A DNA stretch of 64,000 nucleotides from an uncultured Oscillospiraceae bacterium (GCA_910588045.1 CAJUPS010000010.1:4372-68371), one strand, 5' to 3'. Counted from the first letter of the stretch, positions 41,943 to 50,300 are shown. Notes: generated by a model from the sequence alone, not told the origin. Translations and numbers: made by a program.

Positions 41943-42164
41943 TTATTCTTTTTCTTTATACTGCTGGATCTTGTCTAAACGGGATAGATACGTTTCTAAA
42001 TAACCGCACGCAGGACAGACCGCAGCTTTAATATCTCCAAAGTAGTTCTTGGGCATGATCCCGGATGTCTCTGGCCTGGTTACCCTCAGCATATTGCTAT
42101 ACATAGGCTCCTTAATATCCAATCCCTCCAACATTTCCGTATCGCATCGGATACATTTCCGCAT
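41943..42164 (-). CDS. Small zinc-ribbon protein
   Basis: 73 residues with two Cys pairs (CIRCDTEM near the start and CPACGYLE in the C-terminal half), so a probable single zinc ribbon split by a 40-residue loop. The terminal KIQQYKEKE is charged. This layout is common in small clostridial nucleic-acid or protein-binding ribbons whose function is unknown. It is more AT-rich than the surroundings. GGAAGGGGA lies 10-12 nt upstream of the ATG. It stands between terminator hairpins and the nucleoside kinase gene, both on a different transcript. Confidence 0.7.
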   Translation of the reverse strand: MRKCIRCDTEMLEGLDIKEPMYSNMLRVTRPETSGIMPKNYFGDIKAAVCPACGYLETYLSRLDKIQQYKEKE

Positions 42165-42297
42165 GATCTCTTATTCCCCTTCCTCAAAATGAGATTTGTC
42201 GAACGCAAGTGACGTTCAACCCTTGCTTATAGCGCTGAAATGTAATGTAGCGGCCTGGTGAAACCACCGTCTATACATGACATCCCAAGAAAAAGGT

Positions 42298-43968
42298 TTA
42301 GGCGTGGTAGCATCCGCCGCCGATAAATTCCCGCATAATGGAGGTCTGGGGAATGTTGTCCGCGGGGATGGGGAGGAAGTAGTTCAGGAATTTCAGCAGT
42401 CGCTTGGCCTCGATATACTCCTCGCTGTCCCGGGGAACGCCGCAGAGCAGGGGCTGCACATAGGTTTTCAGAAGGGCCGTCTCATAAATCAGGGCGGAGT
42501 TAAAAATCACATCCGCGCTGTCCTGGAAGGGGAAGATGTTGTTTTCCTCCCCCCGCCGGACGTTGGGCCACATTTTGATGGTGGCCTGGGCGCTGTAACC
42601 CCGGGTCCGGGCGTCCCGCTCGATGCGCCGCAGGAGGCGGGCGTCGGTGGAGGGGATGCGGTTGTGGTCGTCAATATTCAGCGTAGTGAGGCAGCTGATA
42701 TAAATCTTATACTTGCTCTCCTTGGGCAGGGAGTGCGTGAACTGGTCGTTGAGGCAGTGGATGCCCTCGATGACCAGCACGTCGCCGTCTCCCAGGGTGA
42801 GGAAGCTGCCGTTGTACTCCCGGGCGCCCTTCTTGAAGTTGTAGACAGGCATTTCTACCGTCTCCCCGTTGAGCAGGCGGACCATGTCGGTGTTGAACTG
42901 CTCCACGTCCATGGCCCCCAGGCCCTCGAAGTCGTAGTTGCCGTTCTCATCCCGGGGGGTCTTGTCCCGGTTGACGAAATAGTTGTCCGTGGCGATGGGA
43001 TGGGGGTGCAGGCCGCAGGCCCGAAGCTGGGTGGACAGACGGTGGGAGAAGGTGGTCTTGCCGGAGGAGGAGGGGCCCGCGATCATGACGAAGCGGACGT
43101 CCTTCCGGCTGGCGATCTCGGCGGCGATGTCCCCGATCTTCTTCTCCATCATGGCCTCGTAGGCCAGGATAAGGGGCGTAGCGCTGCCCTGGGAGACGGC
43201 GGTATTCAGTTCCGCCACGTTGGAGACGTTCAGCGCCTCGGCGCGCATATTGGAGTCGTACAGTTCCCGGAAGACCTTCATGGCGGGCCGGAACTCCCCC
43301 AGACGGCTGGGGTCCTTCCGGGTGGGCAGACGCAGGACAAAGCCGTTTTCAAACAGCTCCAGTCCGAAGCAGCGGATATAGCCGGTGTCCGGCACCATAT
43401 AGCCGTAGAAGTAGTCAATAAAGCCGTCCAGAGAGTACACGTTGACGTGGGAGTCGATGCGGAAGCTGAGCAGCTGGGCCTTGTGTATGAGTCCCGTGCG
43501 CTGGAACAGGTCGATGGCGTCGTCGGTGCCGATGGTGCGCTTTTCAATGGGGAGCGCCTGGGCGGACAGCTCCCGCATACGCTCCTCCACCCGGTCCAAT
43601 AGGGGCTGGTCCAGGGTGAAATTGCCCCGGGCGAGGATGAAGAGGGCGCGGCTGAGAGAGCACTCCACACAGATGCGCTCCACGTTCTCCCGGCCGACCA
43701 CGTCGTAAAACGCCTTGAGCATCAGGAAGACGGCGCTGCGCTCATAGGTCTGGATGCCGGGAATGTCCTGGGCGGTGACCATCTTTAGCGAGCAGTCCCG
43801 GTCCAGGGTCTTGTGGAGCTCACAGAGCTTCCCATCCCGGTTGACCAGCAGAATATCATAGGCGTATTGCGCCTGAAAATCCGCTGCGATGGTGCGGTAG
43901 GGCGTCCCGCACGGGTAGGCGTGGGACACGCCGTTCACGGTGACCTTCAACATTTTTTTCTCTTCCAT
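42298..43968 (-). CDS. Nucleoside (uridine-type) kinase with N-terminal TGS-like domain
   Basis: 556 residues. The N-terminal 65 residues look like a TGS domain and about 75-210 like the second additional domain of threonyl-tRNA synthetase; the C-terminal half is a uridine-kinase/phosphoribulokinase P-loop domain with GPSSSGKT at 298-305 and IEGIHCLND further on. The family is a known clostridial and bacteroidal protein, often named uridine kinase or nucleoside kinase. The tRNA-synthetase-like front may bind RNA or nucleotides (inference). GGAGG lies 7 nt upstream of the ATG. Single-gene unit. Confidence 0.9.
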   Translation of the reverse strand: MEEKKMLKVTVNGVSHAYPCGTPYRTIAADFQAQYAYDILLVNRDGKLCELHKTLDRDCSLKMVTAQDIPGIQTYERSAVFLMLKAFYDVVGRENVERICVECSLSRALFILARGNFTLDQPLLDRVEERMRELSAQALPIEKRTIGTDDAIDLFQRTGLIHKAQLLSFRIDSHVNVYSLDGFIDYFYGYMVPDTGYIRCFGLELFENGFVLRLPTRKDPSRLGEFRPAMKVFRELYDSNMRAEALNVSNVAELNTAVSQGSATPLILAYEAMMEKKIGDIAAEIASRKDVRFVMIAGPSSSGKTTFSHRLSTQLRACGLHPHPIATDNYFVNRDKTPRDENGNYDFEGLGAMDVEQFNTDMVRLLNGETVEMPVYNFKKGAREYNGSFLTLGDGDVLVIEGIHCLNDQFTHSLPKESKYKIYISCLTTLNIDDHNRIPSTDARLLRRIERDARTRGYSAQATIKMWPNVRRGEENNIFPFQDSADVIFNSALIYETALLKTYVQPLLCGVPRDSEEYIEAKRLLKFLNYFLPIPADNIPQTSIMREFIGGGCYHA

Positions 43969-44177
43969 AGGATGGCCTCCTTTATATGTGGTTGGTCCGC
44001 CGGAGGGCGGGCCGCTGGGGCGATCCCCCCTCTATCATACGCTATTCTTCGGCAAAATGCAAGGATAATTCGCAGCGAGTAGGGATGACTTTGTAAGAGC
44101 TGCCAATAAGCGGTAAGAGGTTTGCCGGCATATGGCCGCGCGGATACCGGCGGGATGCTGCCGCAGAAAAAATGTGC

Positions 44178-44207
44178 TTGCGCAAAGGCGGGGCGCGGGT
44201 GTATAGT
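44178..44207 (+). promoter_or_regulatory. Promoter of thiN
   Basis: TTGCGC (44178-44183), an 18-bp spacer, then TATAGT (44202-44207), 35 nt upstream of the start. There is no room for a TPP riboswitch. Confidence 0.65.
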
Positions 44208-44241
44208 AGCCATATTGCGGAATAGGAGGGAGGGCTGCGCG

Positions 44242-44874
44242 ATGAGGCGGTGCGTCATCATCGGCGGGGCGGACATAGGACGGTATCGCCGTATCCGTGC
44301 CCATCTGCAAAGGGATGACTTCTATATATGCTGCGACAGCGGACTGAAACACCGGGAGGGGCTGGGCATTGCGCCGGATCTGATCGTGGGGGACTTCGAC
44401 TCTCACGCCAACCCCCATTTGCCCGTAGAGACGATGGTGCTTCCCCGGGAGAAGGACGACACCGATACCGTCTTTGCGGCGAAGGAGGCCTTGGCCAGGG
44501 GGTTCCGGCAATTTCTGCTGCTCGGCGTGACCGGCGGGCGGCTGGACCATACCCTGGGAAACCTGTCGCTCCTGTTGATGCTCCACGCCCGAGGGGTCCC
44601 GGCGGTGGCGCTGGACGACTACTCCGAGATGCAGATCGTCGCGGACAAGCCGGTGCTCGTGGAGGACCGATACCCCTTTTTCTCCCTGCTGAACATCAGC
44701 GGCCTGGCCAGGGGCGTCACGATCAGGAATGCGAAATATCCGCTGCTGAACGCGGAGATTACCTGCGAATACCAGTATGGGATCAGCAATGAGGTCCTGC
44801 CGGGACAGACGGCGGAGGTGTCCGTCCGGGAGGGAAGACTGTTACTGATCAAAGTGCTGCCAGAATACGACTGA
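44242..44874 (+). CDS. thiN: Thiamine pyrophosphokinase
   Basis: 210 residues from the ATG at 44242 (GGAGGGAGGG upstream; the longer frame overlaps the promoter). It transfers pyrophosphate from ATP to thiamine to give TPP. The catalytic-domain motifs are GDFDS, KDDTDT and TGGRLDHTLGNL, followed by the thiamine-binding beta domain (about 135-210). No thiamine transporter adjoins, and no TPP riboswitch is visible. Terminator follows. Confidence 0.95.
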   Translation: MRRCVIIGGADIGRYRRIRAHLQRDDFYICCDSGLKHREGLGIAPDLIVGDFDSHANPHLPVETMVLPREKDDTDTVFAAKEALARGFRQFLLLGVTGGRLDHTLGNLSLLLMLHARGVPAVALDDYSEMQIVADKPVLVEDRYPFFSLLNISGLARGVTIRNAKYPLLNAEITCEYQYGISNEVLPGQTAEVSVREGRLLLIKVLPEYD

Positions 44875-44882
44875 CTGCGCGG

Positions 44883-44912
44883 AGGAGCCGGAAAACCGGT
44901 TCCTCTTTTTTT
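44883..44912 (+). terminator. Terminator of thiN
   Basis: AGGAGCCGG-AAAA-CCGGTTCCT then a run of seven T. One G-T pair in the stem. Confidence 0.85.
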
Positions 44913-45014
44913 GTGGGGGATGCCGCCCCGCTGAAAAATCCTCTCTGTGACTGTCACAGCCATGCCCAGGCGCATATTCTGGAAGGAGACATCAAACAGT
45001 CGGGAGGAGAATCC

Positions 45015-46088
45015 ATGACACATACCACCCATTTCTTCCTTGGCGCAAACAGTGGCCAGGGCTTTCAGAATCTGTTCAACCGCTTCTGTGACCGGGAGGA
45101 TCTCTACGACCTTGTGGTCCTCAAGGGCGGGCCGGGCGCGGGCAAATCCACCATGATGCGCACCATCGGGAAAGCTATGGAGGAGAGAGGGGAGCAAGTC
45201 GAATACCTCTACTGCTCCGGCGACCCGGATTCCCTGGACGGCGTACATATTCCCCGTATCCGAACTGCTGTGGTGGACGGAACGGCGCCCCACGTCATCG
45301 AACCAAAGTACCCCGCTGCCGTGGACCGCTATGTCAACCTCGGACAGTTCTACGACATCGCCGCGGCCAAGCGGGACCGCGCGGACATCCTGCACTTCAC
45401 CCAGGCGGGGTCCGCTGCCTACCGGCGGGCCTACCGCGCCCTCGGTGCGGCCCGGCAGATGGAGGACAGCGCCGCCGCACTGGTCACAGAGGGCCTGGAT
45501 GCCGTCAAGCTGCTTCGCCGCACCGATGGTATCATCGCCCGGGAGCTGCGGGGCAAGGGCTCTGGCGGCGGCGACGATGAGCGTTTCCTGGGCAGCCTCA
45601 CCTGCCGGGGACCCGTGTGGCGGTTTGACTCGGTCCAGACGCTGTGCGCCAGGATCTATATGCTCCAGGATACCTACGGCCTGGCGTTCCCCATGCTCCA
45701 GAGGATCCATACCGCCGCGTCCGCCAGGGGCTTCCGGGCCGTTGTCTGCCCCGACCCGGAGCATCCGGACCGCATCCAACACCTGCTGCTCCCAGAGCTG
45801 GAGCTGGCATTTGTCACCAGCCGGGAGGGCATGGCGTACACCGGCCCCGCCTACCGCCGGGTCCGCCTGGATGCCATGGTGGACGCCGCCCATTACAAGC
45901 GCTTCAAGGCCCGGCTGCGGTTCTCCGCCAGAGTGGCGGATGCGCTGCGGGAGGAGGGGCTGGAGGCCCTCCGGGAGGCCAAGGCCGCCCACGACCAGCT
46001 GGAGGCAGTCTATCACCCCCATGTGGATTTCAACGGTGTCGATCAGATGGTCCGGGAGGAGCTGACGAGGATCGAGAGCTACCTGTAA
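45015..46088 (+). CDS. P-loop ATPase of unknown function (PRK06851-like)
   Basis: 357 residues from the ATG at 45015 after GGGAGGAGA. Walker A is GGPGAGKST (38-46), and residues VEYLYCSGDPDSLDGV follow as in a clostridial/bacillar ATPase family of about 360 residues that has two repeats and is annotated only as hypothetical. The second half contains another substrate-binding-like segment without a P-loop. There is no transmembrane segment. Cargo and role are unknown. It has its own terminator. Confidence 0.8.
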   Translation: MTHTTHFFLGANSGQGFQNLFNRFCDREDLYDLVVLKGGPGAGKSTMMRTIGKAMEERGEQVEYLYCSGDPDSLDGVHIPRIRTAVVDGTAPHVIEPKYPAAVDRYVNLGQFYDIAAAKRDRADILHFTQAGSAAYRRAYRALGAARQMEDSAAALVTEGLDAVKLLRRTDGIIARELRGKGSGGGDDERFLGSLTCRGPVWRFDSVQTLCARIYMLQDTYGLAFPMLQRIHTAASARGFRAVVCPDPEHPDRIQHLLLPELELAFVTSREGMAYTGPAYRRVRLDAMVDAAHYKRFKARLRFSARVADALREEGLEALREAKAAHDQLEAVYHPHVDFNGVDQMVREELTRIESYL

Positions 46089-46108
46089 TACTTTTCCCCG
46101 CCTGACAG

Positions 46109-46151
46109 GAAAAAGAGAAGCCCGGACAAACCGCCTGGACTTCTCTTTTTT
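46109..46151 (+). terminator. Terminator of the ATPase gene
   Basis: AAAAAGAGAAG and CTTCTCTTTTTT enclose a partly paired loop; T-runs occur in both directions. Confidence 0.8.
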
Positions 46152-46215
46152 CAGCTTCTCTCATGTCCGGCGCAGACCTCATATAGGCCGCGCTGCACAC
46201 CTCGAAAAGAGATGC

Positions 46216-46243
46216 AAAAAAGGCACCCCGAAGGGTGCCTTTT
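46216..46243 (-). terminator. Terminator of tRNA-Gly
   Basis: On the - strand: AAAAGGCACCC-TTCG-GGGTGCCTTTTTT, a stable UUCG tetraloop hairpin with a T-tail, 5 nt after the CCA end. Confidence 0.9.
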
Positions 46244-46247
46244 GTCC

Positions 46248-46323
46248 TGGAGCGGGCGACGGGGCTCGAACCCGCTACCTCCACCTTGGCAAGGTGGCGC
46301 TCTACCAGATGAGCTACGCCCGC
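46248..46323 (-). tRNA. tRNA-Gly (GCC)
   Basis: 76 nt, CCA encoded. Acceptor stem GCGGGCG/CGCCCGC, D arm GCTC...GAGC, anticodon arm CCACC-TTGCCAA-GGTGG with anticodon GCC, T arm with TTCGAGC and discriminator T. It has its own promoter and terminator, so a single tRNA unit. Confidence 0.97.
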
Positions 46324-46335
46324 AGAACATGGAGT

Positions 46336-46364
46336 ATTCTACCAGACATTTCCCACTTTGTCAA
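46336..46364 (-). promoter_or_regulatory. Promoter of tRNA-Gly
   Basis: On the - strand: TTGACA (46359-46364), a 17-bp spacer, TAGAAT (46336-46341). The -10 ends 12 nt upstream of the mature 5' end. Confidence 0.9.
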
Positions 46365-46431
46365 GAGCAAATTCTCTCTTTTTTCGCTTTTTTCCTGGGG
46401 CGATCTTTTCGGCCAAAATGTAAAAAAGTTC

Positions 46432-46460
46432 TTGCTTTTTTCTCCGCATTGTGGTATCCT
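46432..46460 (+). promoter_or_regulatory. Promoter of rplS
   Basis: TTGCTT (46432-46437), a 17-bp spacer, TATCCT (46455-46460), about 100 nt upstream of the ATG. The long leader leaves room for regulation, but no known motif is visible. Confidence 0.5.
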
Positions 46461-46561
46461 ATCATAGCGATAAAGGGCGGTCCTCTGTCAAGGGGCGGGG
46501 CCAAAGGTGCGCCTGCTCCATAAAATTGTTAAGAACGCCTATATATTAGGAGGAAAAATCC

Positions 46562-46900
46562 ATGGATCTCATCAAGGAACTGACCAAATCTCAGATCAAG
46601 GAGATGCCCGCCGTCCAGATCGGCGACACCGTCAAGGTGCACGTGAAGGTCAAGGAGGGCGCCCGGGAGCGCATTCAGGTGTACGAGGGTATCGTCATCG
46701 CCAAGAAGCATGGCGGTATCGAGGAGACCATCACCGTGCGCCGCGTGTCCTACGGCATTGGCGTGGAGAAGGTGTTCCCTCTGCACTCCCCCACCATCGA
46801 CAAGATCGAGGTTGTCCGTCACGGCGTAGTGCGCCGCGCGAAGCTCTATTACCTGCGTGACCGCGTGGGTAAGGCGGCCAAGGTGCGCGAGAAGCTCTGA
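46562..46900 (+). CDS. rplS: Ribosomal protein L19
   Basis: 112 residues, the normal length. A component of the 50S subunit at the 30S interface. It matches L19 throughout: VQIGDTVKVHVKVKEGARERIQVYEG, GVEKVFPLHSP and the basic ending RAKLYYLRDRVGKAAK. TAGGAGGA precedes the ATG. In most bacteria it follows rimM and trmD; here it is a single-gene unit between tRNA-Gly and a terminator. Confidence 0.98.
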   Translation: MDLIKELTKSQIKEMPAVQIGDTVKVHVKVKEGARERIQVYEGIVIAKKHGGIEETITVRRVSYGIGVEKVFPLHSPTIDKIEVVRHGVVRRAKLYYLRDRVGKAAKVREKL

Positions 46901-46905
46901 TAAGG

Positions 46906-46943
46906 CAAAAAACCCGGCAGGCGAGAGCCTGCCGGGTTTTTTT
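46906..46943. terminator. Bidirectional terminator of rplS and the convergent GNAT operon
   Basis: AAAAACCCGGCAGGC-GAGA-GCCTGCCGGGTTTTTTT. Confidence 0.92.
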
Positions 46944-46954
46944 GCGGATAGCCG

Positions 46955-47452
46955 CTATAACCTGCATTCCATTTTGTACCGGTTGACTGTGGTGTGGTCC
47001 GCCATTTCCTCTGTCAGCGTTTCCACGATTCTGAAGCCGCAGGAGGCGTAGCACCTCTGCGCCCGCCGGTTGTCCTGATTAGTGAAGAGGGCGAGGGATG
47101 CGATCCCTGCGGATTTCAGATCGTCCATGATCTTTGCCAGCACGTACCGCCCGATATGCCTGCCCTGATAGGCGGGGAGCAGGGCTGCCATTTTCAAAAA
47201 GGCGGTGCGGTAACCTGCCAGCAGGCCGTTTACCGCAAACCAGCCGATGGGCTTCTCGCCGCTGAAAATGATGTAGCCCTCTTCGTCGGCGTCCTCACGC
47301 CAGGCGAGGACGGCCTCTTCCCAATCCCGTGCTGCCGTCGGGACTTCGTTCAAGGCTCTCATGACGGCTGGTTCGTTCATCAACTGGAACAGAAATCCTG
47401 CGTCATCGGCGGAGACTTTTTTGATTGCAATATGTTCTGCAAATTCTTCCAC
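46955..47452 (-). CDS. GNAT-family acetyltransferase (last gene of attenuated operon)
   Basis: 165 residues from a GTG at 47450-47452, chosen for GGAGGT 7 nt upstream; a GTG at 47467 would overlap the previous gene more. The motif-A segment ALLPAYQGRHIGRYVLAKIM and the later CYASCGFRIVE are typical of GNAT. It transfers an acetyl group to an unknown amine. It overlaps the nitroreductase end by a few nt up to 47458 and is likely cotranscribed with it. Confidence 0.88.
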   Translation of the reverse strand: MEEFAEHIAIKKVSADDAGFLFQLMNEPAVMRALNEVPTAARDWEEAVLAWREDADEEGYIIFSGEKPIGWFAVNGLLAGYRTAFLKMAALLPAYQGRHIGRYVLAKIMDDLKSAGIASLALFTNQDNRRAQRCYASCGFRIVETLTEEMADHTTVNRYKMECRL

Positions 47453-47457
47453 TCCGC

Positions 47458-48237
47458 TTACCTCCACTCCGCCCTGGCCGGATTTCTGGGTGCGGTGCGG
47501 TGGAATTTCAGATCCGTATGCCCTACGATGAGGCAGCTGTCGATCTTGCGCCGCTCTGTCAGGCCGAAATACTCCCGCAGCGCCGGGTCGGTGTCGATGG
47601 CCCGGGCGGCGAAGCCGCAGTACAGCGCTCCCAGCCCCAGGGCGTGGGCCATCAGCTCCATGTTGGCCAGCGCCAGACCGCCGTCCACCGGGCGTTCGGA
47701 GGTCACCACGATCATCTGGTTCCCGCCGTAAAACAGGGTGTCCGGCGCTTCCGGGTGGGCCAGGTAGTTCTCGTAGCGGCGGTAGAGGAGCTTGCGGCCT
47801 TGCTCCTGGGCGTGGCGGGCGAATGCCTTCCAGATTTTGGGGCGCATGGCCTCAAATTCATCATCCAGGACGGTGAAGCCCACGGTCTGGCTGTTGGTGC
47901 TGGTAGGGGCGCAGCGTCCCGCCTCCAGCAGCAGCTCCAGCTCCCTGCGGGTGGCCTTTTCGCCATTGAACCGCCGGATGCTTCGGCGGAAGCGCATGGC
48001 GTTGAGAAGCGTCTCCGGGTCCAGGTCGAATTTCGCCGGGTCATAGGGGATGGGCGGTTCCAGGTCAGGCATGGCGGGCGCTCCAACCGGACAGATGGCC
48101 ACACACTGGCCGCAGGCGAAGCACCAGGTCTGGTTGCAGCGGTATGTACCGTCCTCATTCCGGACGATGGCGTGGACGGCGCAGTTTTCTTTGCACAGGC
48201 CGCAGCCAGTGCAGAGGGCGGGGTCGATGGTTACCAT
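47458..48237 (-). CDS. Nitroreductase with N-terminal two-cluster ferredoxin domain
   Basis: 259 residues. The N-terminal 60 residues hold two [4Fe-4S] motifs (CTGCGLCKENC and CFACGQCVAICP). Residues about 85-255 form an FMN-dependent nitroreductase fold, starting RRSIRRFNGEKATRRELELLLEAG. Electrons can thus come from ferredoxin-like clusters in the same chain. It reduces nitro-compounds, quinones or other substrates; the natural one is unknown. AAAGGAGAAAC precedes the ATG, 12 nt after the hypothetical gene. Confidence 0.93.
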   Translation of the reverse strand: MVTIDPALCTGCGLCKENCAVHAIVRNEDGTYRCNQTWCFACGQCVAICPVGAPAMPDLEPPIPYDPAKFDLDPETLLNAMRFRRSIRRFNGEKATRRELELLLEAGRCAPTSTNSQTVGFTVLDDEFEAMRPKIWKAFARHAQEQGRKLLYRRYENYLAHPEAPDTLFYGGNQMIVVTSERPVDGGLALANMELMAHALGLGALYCGFAARAIDTDPALREYFGLTERRKIDSCLIVGHTDLKFHRTAPRNPARAEWR

Positions 48238-48249
48238 ATCGTTTCTCCT

Positions 48250-48648
48250 TTATTGCAGCAAAATGTCGAATTTTCCACAGAAGTCCTCTGCGCTGATGCG
48301 TACCGTACAATTCCTGATTCCCCGGCAATCGATCTGCTCCGACAGGGAGCAACAGAAATTCCAGCTGTACCAAACGGCTTTGTTGGGGCCCAGGACCTCC
48401 ACTTTGGCGCTGCCGGAGACGGCTTCCAGCCGCAGGGTGAGCGTGGTGTGCTTCGGGGAAACCCGGAAATTCTTGGAGACGCTGCCGCACATGCGCTGGT
48501 ACTCTCCCCAGAAGCGGACCCGGGTACCCATAGCTCCCCCCAAGAGGAAGGCCCCACTTTTGACCACCATCAGGCCGAAATGGTGCATCGCCCAGAAAAG
48601 CAGCCCTATACCGGTTGCCATGAGAAGTATGGATTCCCAGTATTGCAT
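48250..48648 (-). CDS. Membrane-anchored hypothetical protein
   Basis: 132 residues from an ATG with AGGAGG 7 nt upstream. One or two N-terminal hydrophobic segments (LLMATGIGLLFWAMHHFGLM and AFLLGGAMG) are followed by a beta-rich domain with five Cys (CGSV, CCSL, DCRG, NCTV and CGKF). I do not recognise the family. It lies between a GNAT and the nitroreductase with 12-nt gaps on both sides, so is part of the operon. Confidence 0.7.
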   Translation of the reverse strand: MQYWESILLMATGIGLLFWAMHHFGLMVVKSGAFLLGGAMGTRVRFWGEYQRMCGSVSKNFRVSPKHTTLTLRLEAVSGSAKVEVLGPNKAVWYSWNFCCSLSEQIDCRGIRNCTVRISAEDFCGKFDILLQ

Positions 48649-48660
48649 CGGAAATACCTC

Positions 48661-49113
48661 CTATCCGTATAGCGCCTTGGTCAGGACCTCCATCTTGTTC
48701 TTCGCTGTGATGCCGGGGGCTTTTTGGTAGTCCCGGACGAGATAAAACTCCACCGCGCCGGGGTCGGCGGTCAGGACGGCGCGGTGCGCGCCGCGCTCCA
48801 CGAAGTAGCCCTCCGCCAGCTCCAGCAGCCGGGAGCCGTACCCCTGCCGCCGGAGGGCGGGGTGGACCCAGAACTCCCGGATGAAGCCGAAGGGCTCCTC
48901 AAAAAACCAGTTGGAGAAAGCGGTCATCTGGAACTGGAGGAATCCCGTGCCGTCCTCCAAAAGATAGGCGAGGTTGTTTCCCTCCTCGTTCATCTCCCGG
49001 AAGAGTCCGTCCCAGTCGGAGACGGAAATGCCCAGCTCGGCAAAGTAGACCCGAAAGGCGTCCTGGAAGCGGGGATCGGTAAAATCGGAAAGCAGAATGG
49101 CATTTGCGCCCAT
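48661..49113 (-). CDS. GNAT-family acetyltransferase (first gene of attenuated operon)
   Basis: 150 residues from the ATG at 49111-49113 after AAGGAG; the longer frame would run through the terminator hairpin. GNAT motif A is REFWVHPALRRQGYGSRLLELAE, followed by RAVLTADPGAVEFYLVRDY. The acceptor is unknown, but the attenuator, with its leader peptide, hints at induction by a translation stress such as an antibiotic (inference). It starts 22 nt after the attenuator terminator. Confidence 0.9.
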   Translation of the reverse strand: MGANAILLSDFTDPRFQDAFRVYFAELGISVSDWDGLFREMNEEGNNLAYLLEDGTGFLQFQMTAFSNWFFEEPFGFIREFWVHPALRRQGYGSRLLELAEGYFVERGAHRAVLTADPGAVEFYLVRDYQKAPGITAKNKMEVLTKALYG

Positions 49114-49134
49114 AAAAACTCCTTCTCGCGGCGA

Positions 49135-49165
49135 AACAAAAAACGTCCCCGAAAACGGGAACGTC
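49135..49165 (-). terminator. Attenuator terminator upstream of the GNAT operon
   Basis: On the - strand: ACGTTCCCG-TTT-TCGGGGACGT followed by TTTTTTG. It lies between a leader ORF and the first structural gene, so must be read through for expression. Confidence 0.8.
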
Positions 49166-49198
49166 GATTTCCACATCCGCTCTCTGACGGCGGCCGCG

Positions 49199-49255
49199 TC
49201 AGGCCGCAGGGTACGGATGACAGAGCTTCCCGGTCCGGTTCATCATCGTCTTCAT
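49199..49255 (-). CDS. Leader peptide of the attenuated operon (18 aa)
   Basis: ATG at 49253-49255 to TGA at 49199-49201: MKTMMNRTGKLCHPYPAA. AGGTGG lies 5 nt upstream. It follows a strong promoter and precedes alternative hairpins and a terminator, the classical attenuation layout. The peptide has no run of a single amino acid, so stalling by a drug rather than amino-acid starvation is more likely (inference). Confidence 0.55.
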   Translation of the reverse strand: MKTMMNRTGKLCHPYPAA

Positions 49256-49281
49256 GTCATCCACCTGCCTTTCTTACCCTC

Positions 49282-49310
49282 AATATACCAGACCCGGAGA
49301 AATTTGTCAA
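49282..49310 (-). promoter_or_regulatory. Promoter of the attenuated GNAT operon
   Basis: On the - strand: TTGACA (49305-49310), a 17-bp spacer, TATATT (49282-49287). It is about 27 nt upstream of the leader peptide start. Confidence 0.85.
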
Positions 49311-49329
49311 TATTTTCTGTCAAAAATTC

Positions 49330-49460
49330 CTCCGCAAAAGGGACTTTTGCGGCAAAAAGTTTTTCTTTTGATACTTTTCCGTGCAGTGTACGCGAAGCGG
49401 ACACTAGCAGCCCAAGCCGCCGCGGCGGCGCCGCGGTTTGTTCACAAAGAAAAGTATGAC
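49330..49460 (-). repeat. Dispersed intergenic element, copy E5 (diverged)
   Basis: Read on the - strand it contains GAAAAGTATCAAAAGAAAAACTTTTTGCCGC-type sequence in parts, close to E1/E2, and the arms CATACTTTTC and GAAAAGTATC flank a GC-rich hairpin. A CCGCAAAAG-GGA-CTTTTGCGG hairpin caps it at 49332-49352. Confidence 0.55.
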
Positions 49461-49491
49461 TGCCTTTTGCGAAAAATTTACAAATACTACT

Positions 49492-49519
49492 TTTCAAACG
49501 CCTCAAAATATATTAAAAT
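49492..49519 (+). promoter_or_regulatory. Possible promoter of the pyrH operon
   Basis: TTTCAA (49492-49497), a 16-bp spacer, TAAAAT (49514-49519), about 52 nt upstream of the pyrH start, in an AT-rich stretch. Confidence 0.45.
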
Positions 49520-49571
49520 AGAGTCCGGACGGAACCCGAATATTTCCAACCGGAGAAGGAGGAAAGCGCCT

Positions 49572-50300
49572 ATGGGGGAAACAACCTATAAACGGGTGCT
49601 GCTGAAGGTCAGCGGAGAGGCCCTGGCGGGAGACCGGCACCACGGCCTGGACTTCGGCATCATCGCCGGCGTCTGCGACGTCATCAAGGAGGCCGTGTCC
49701 ATGGGGGTCCAGGTGGGCGTCGTCATCGGCGCGGGAAATTTCTGGCGGGGCGCCAAGGACGGCGGGGGCCGCATGGAGCGCACCCGGGCCGACCACATGG
49801 GGATGCTGGGCACCGTGATGAACTGCCTGGCTGTGGCGGACGTGCTGGAGCAGAAGGGCGTGGACGCCCGAGTCCAGACGGCCATCCCCATGGGGGCTGT
49901 GGCCGAGCCCTACGCCCGGGACCGGGCCGTGCGCCACCTGGAGAAAGGGCGCGTGGTGCTCTTCGGCGGGGGCAGCGGCTGTCCCTTTTTCTCCACGGAC
50001 ACGGCCGCCGTGCTCCGCGCCGCTGAGATCGGGGCGGACGTGATATTGCTGGCCAAGAATGTGGACGGGGTGTACAGCGCCGACCCGGTTCGGGACCCCG
50101 CTGCCATAAAATACGACGAGATCACCTATAGCGAGGTCCTGGCGCAGCACCTGGCGGTGATGGATACCACCGCCACCAGTCTGGCGATGGACAACCACAT
50201 CCCCGTGCTGGTGTTCGCCCTGAAGGACCCTGAGAACATCATCCGTGCGCTGAAAGGCGAGAGGACAGGAACGATTGTGAAGGAGGATACCACCAAATGA
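49572..50300 (+). CDS. pyrH: UMP kinase
   Basis: 242 residues from the ATG at 49572 after AAGGAGGAA. It phosphorylates UMP to UDP. The amino-acid-kinase fold motifs are LLKVSGEAL, VVIGAGNFWRG, VVLFGGGSGCPFFSTDTAA and LLAKNVDGVYSADP. The Gly-Cys-Pro in place of the usual GNP/GTGNP sequence is normal variation for this group. It is first in a conserved block with frr, and its stop overlaps the frr start (ATGA). Confidence 0.96.
   Translation: MGETTYKRVLLKVSGEALAGDRHHGLDFGIIAGVCDVIKEAVSMGVQVGVVIGAGNFWRGAKDGGGRMERTRADHMGMLGTVMNCLAVADVLEQKGVDARVQTAIPMGAVAEPYARDRAVRHLEKGRVVLFGGGSGCPFFSTDTAAVLRAAEIGADVILLAKNVDGVYSADPVRDPAAIKYDEITYSEVLAQHLAVMDTTATSLAMDNHIPVLVFALKDPENIIRALKGERTGTIVKEDTTK

Noticed and set aside
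44100..44242. TPP riboswitch upstream of thiN
   Set aside because: The promoter is only 35 nt from the start codon and no THI-box sequence is present.
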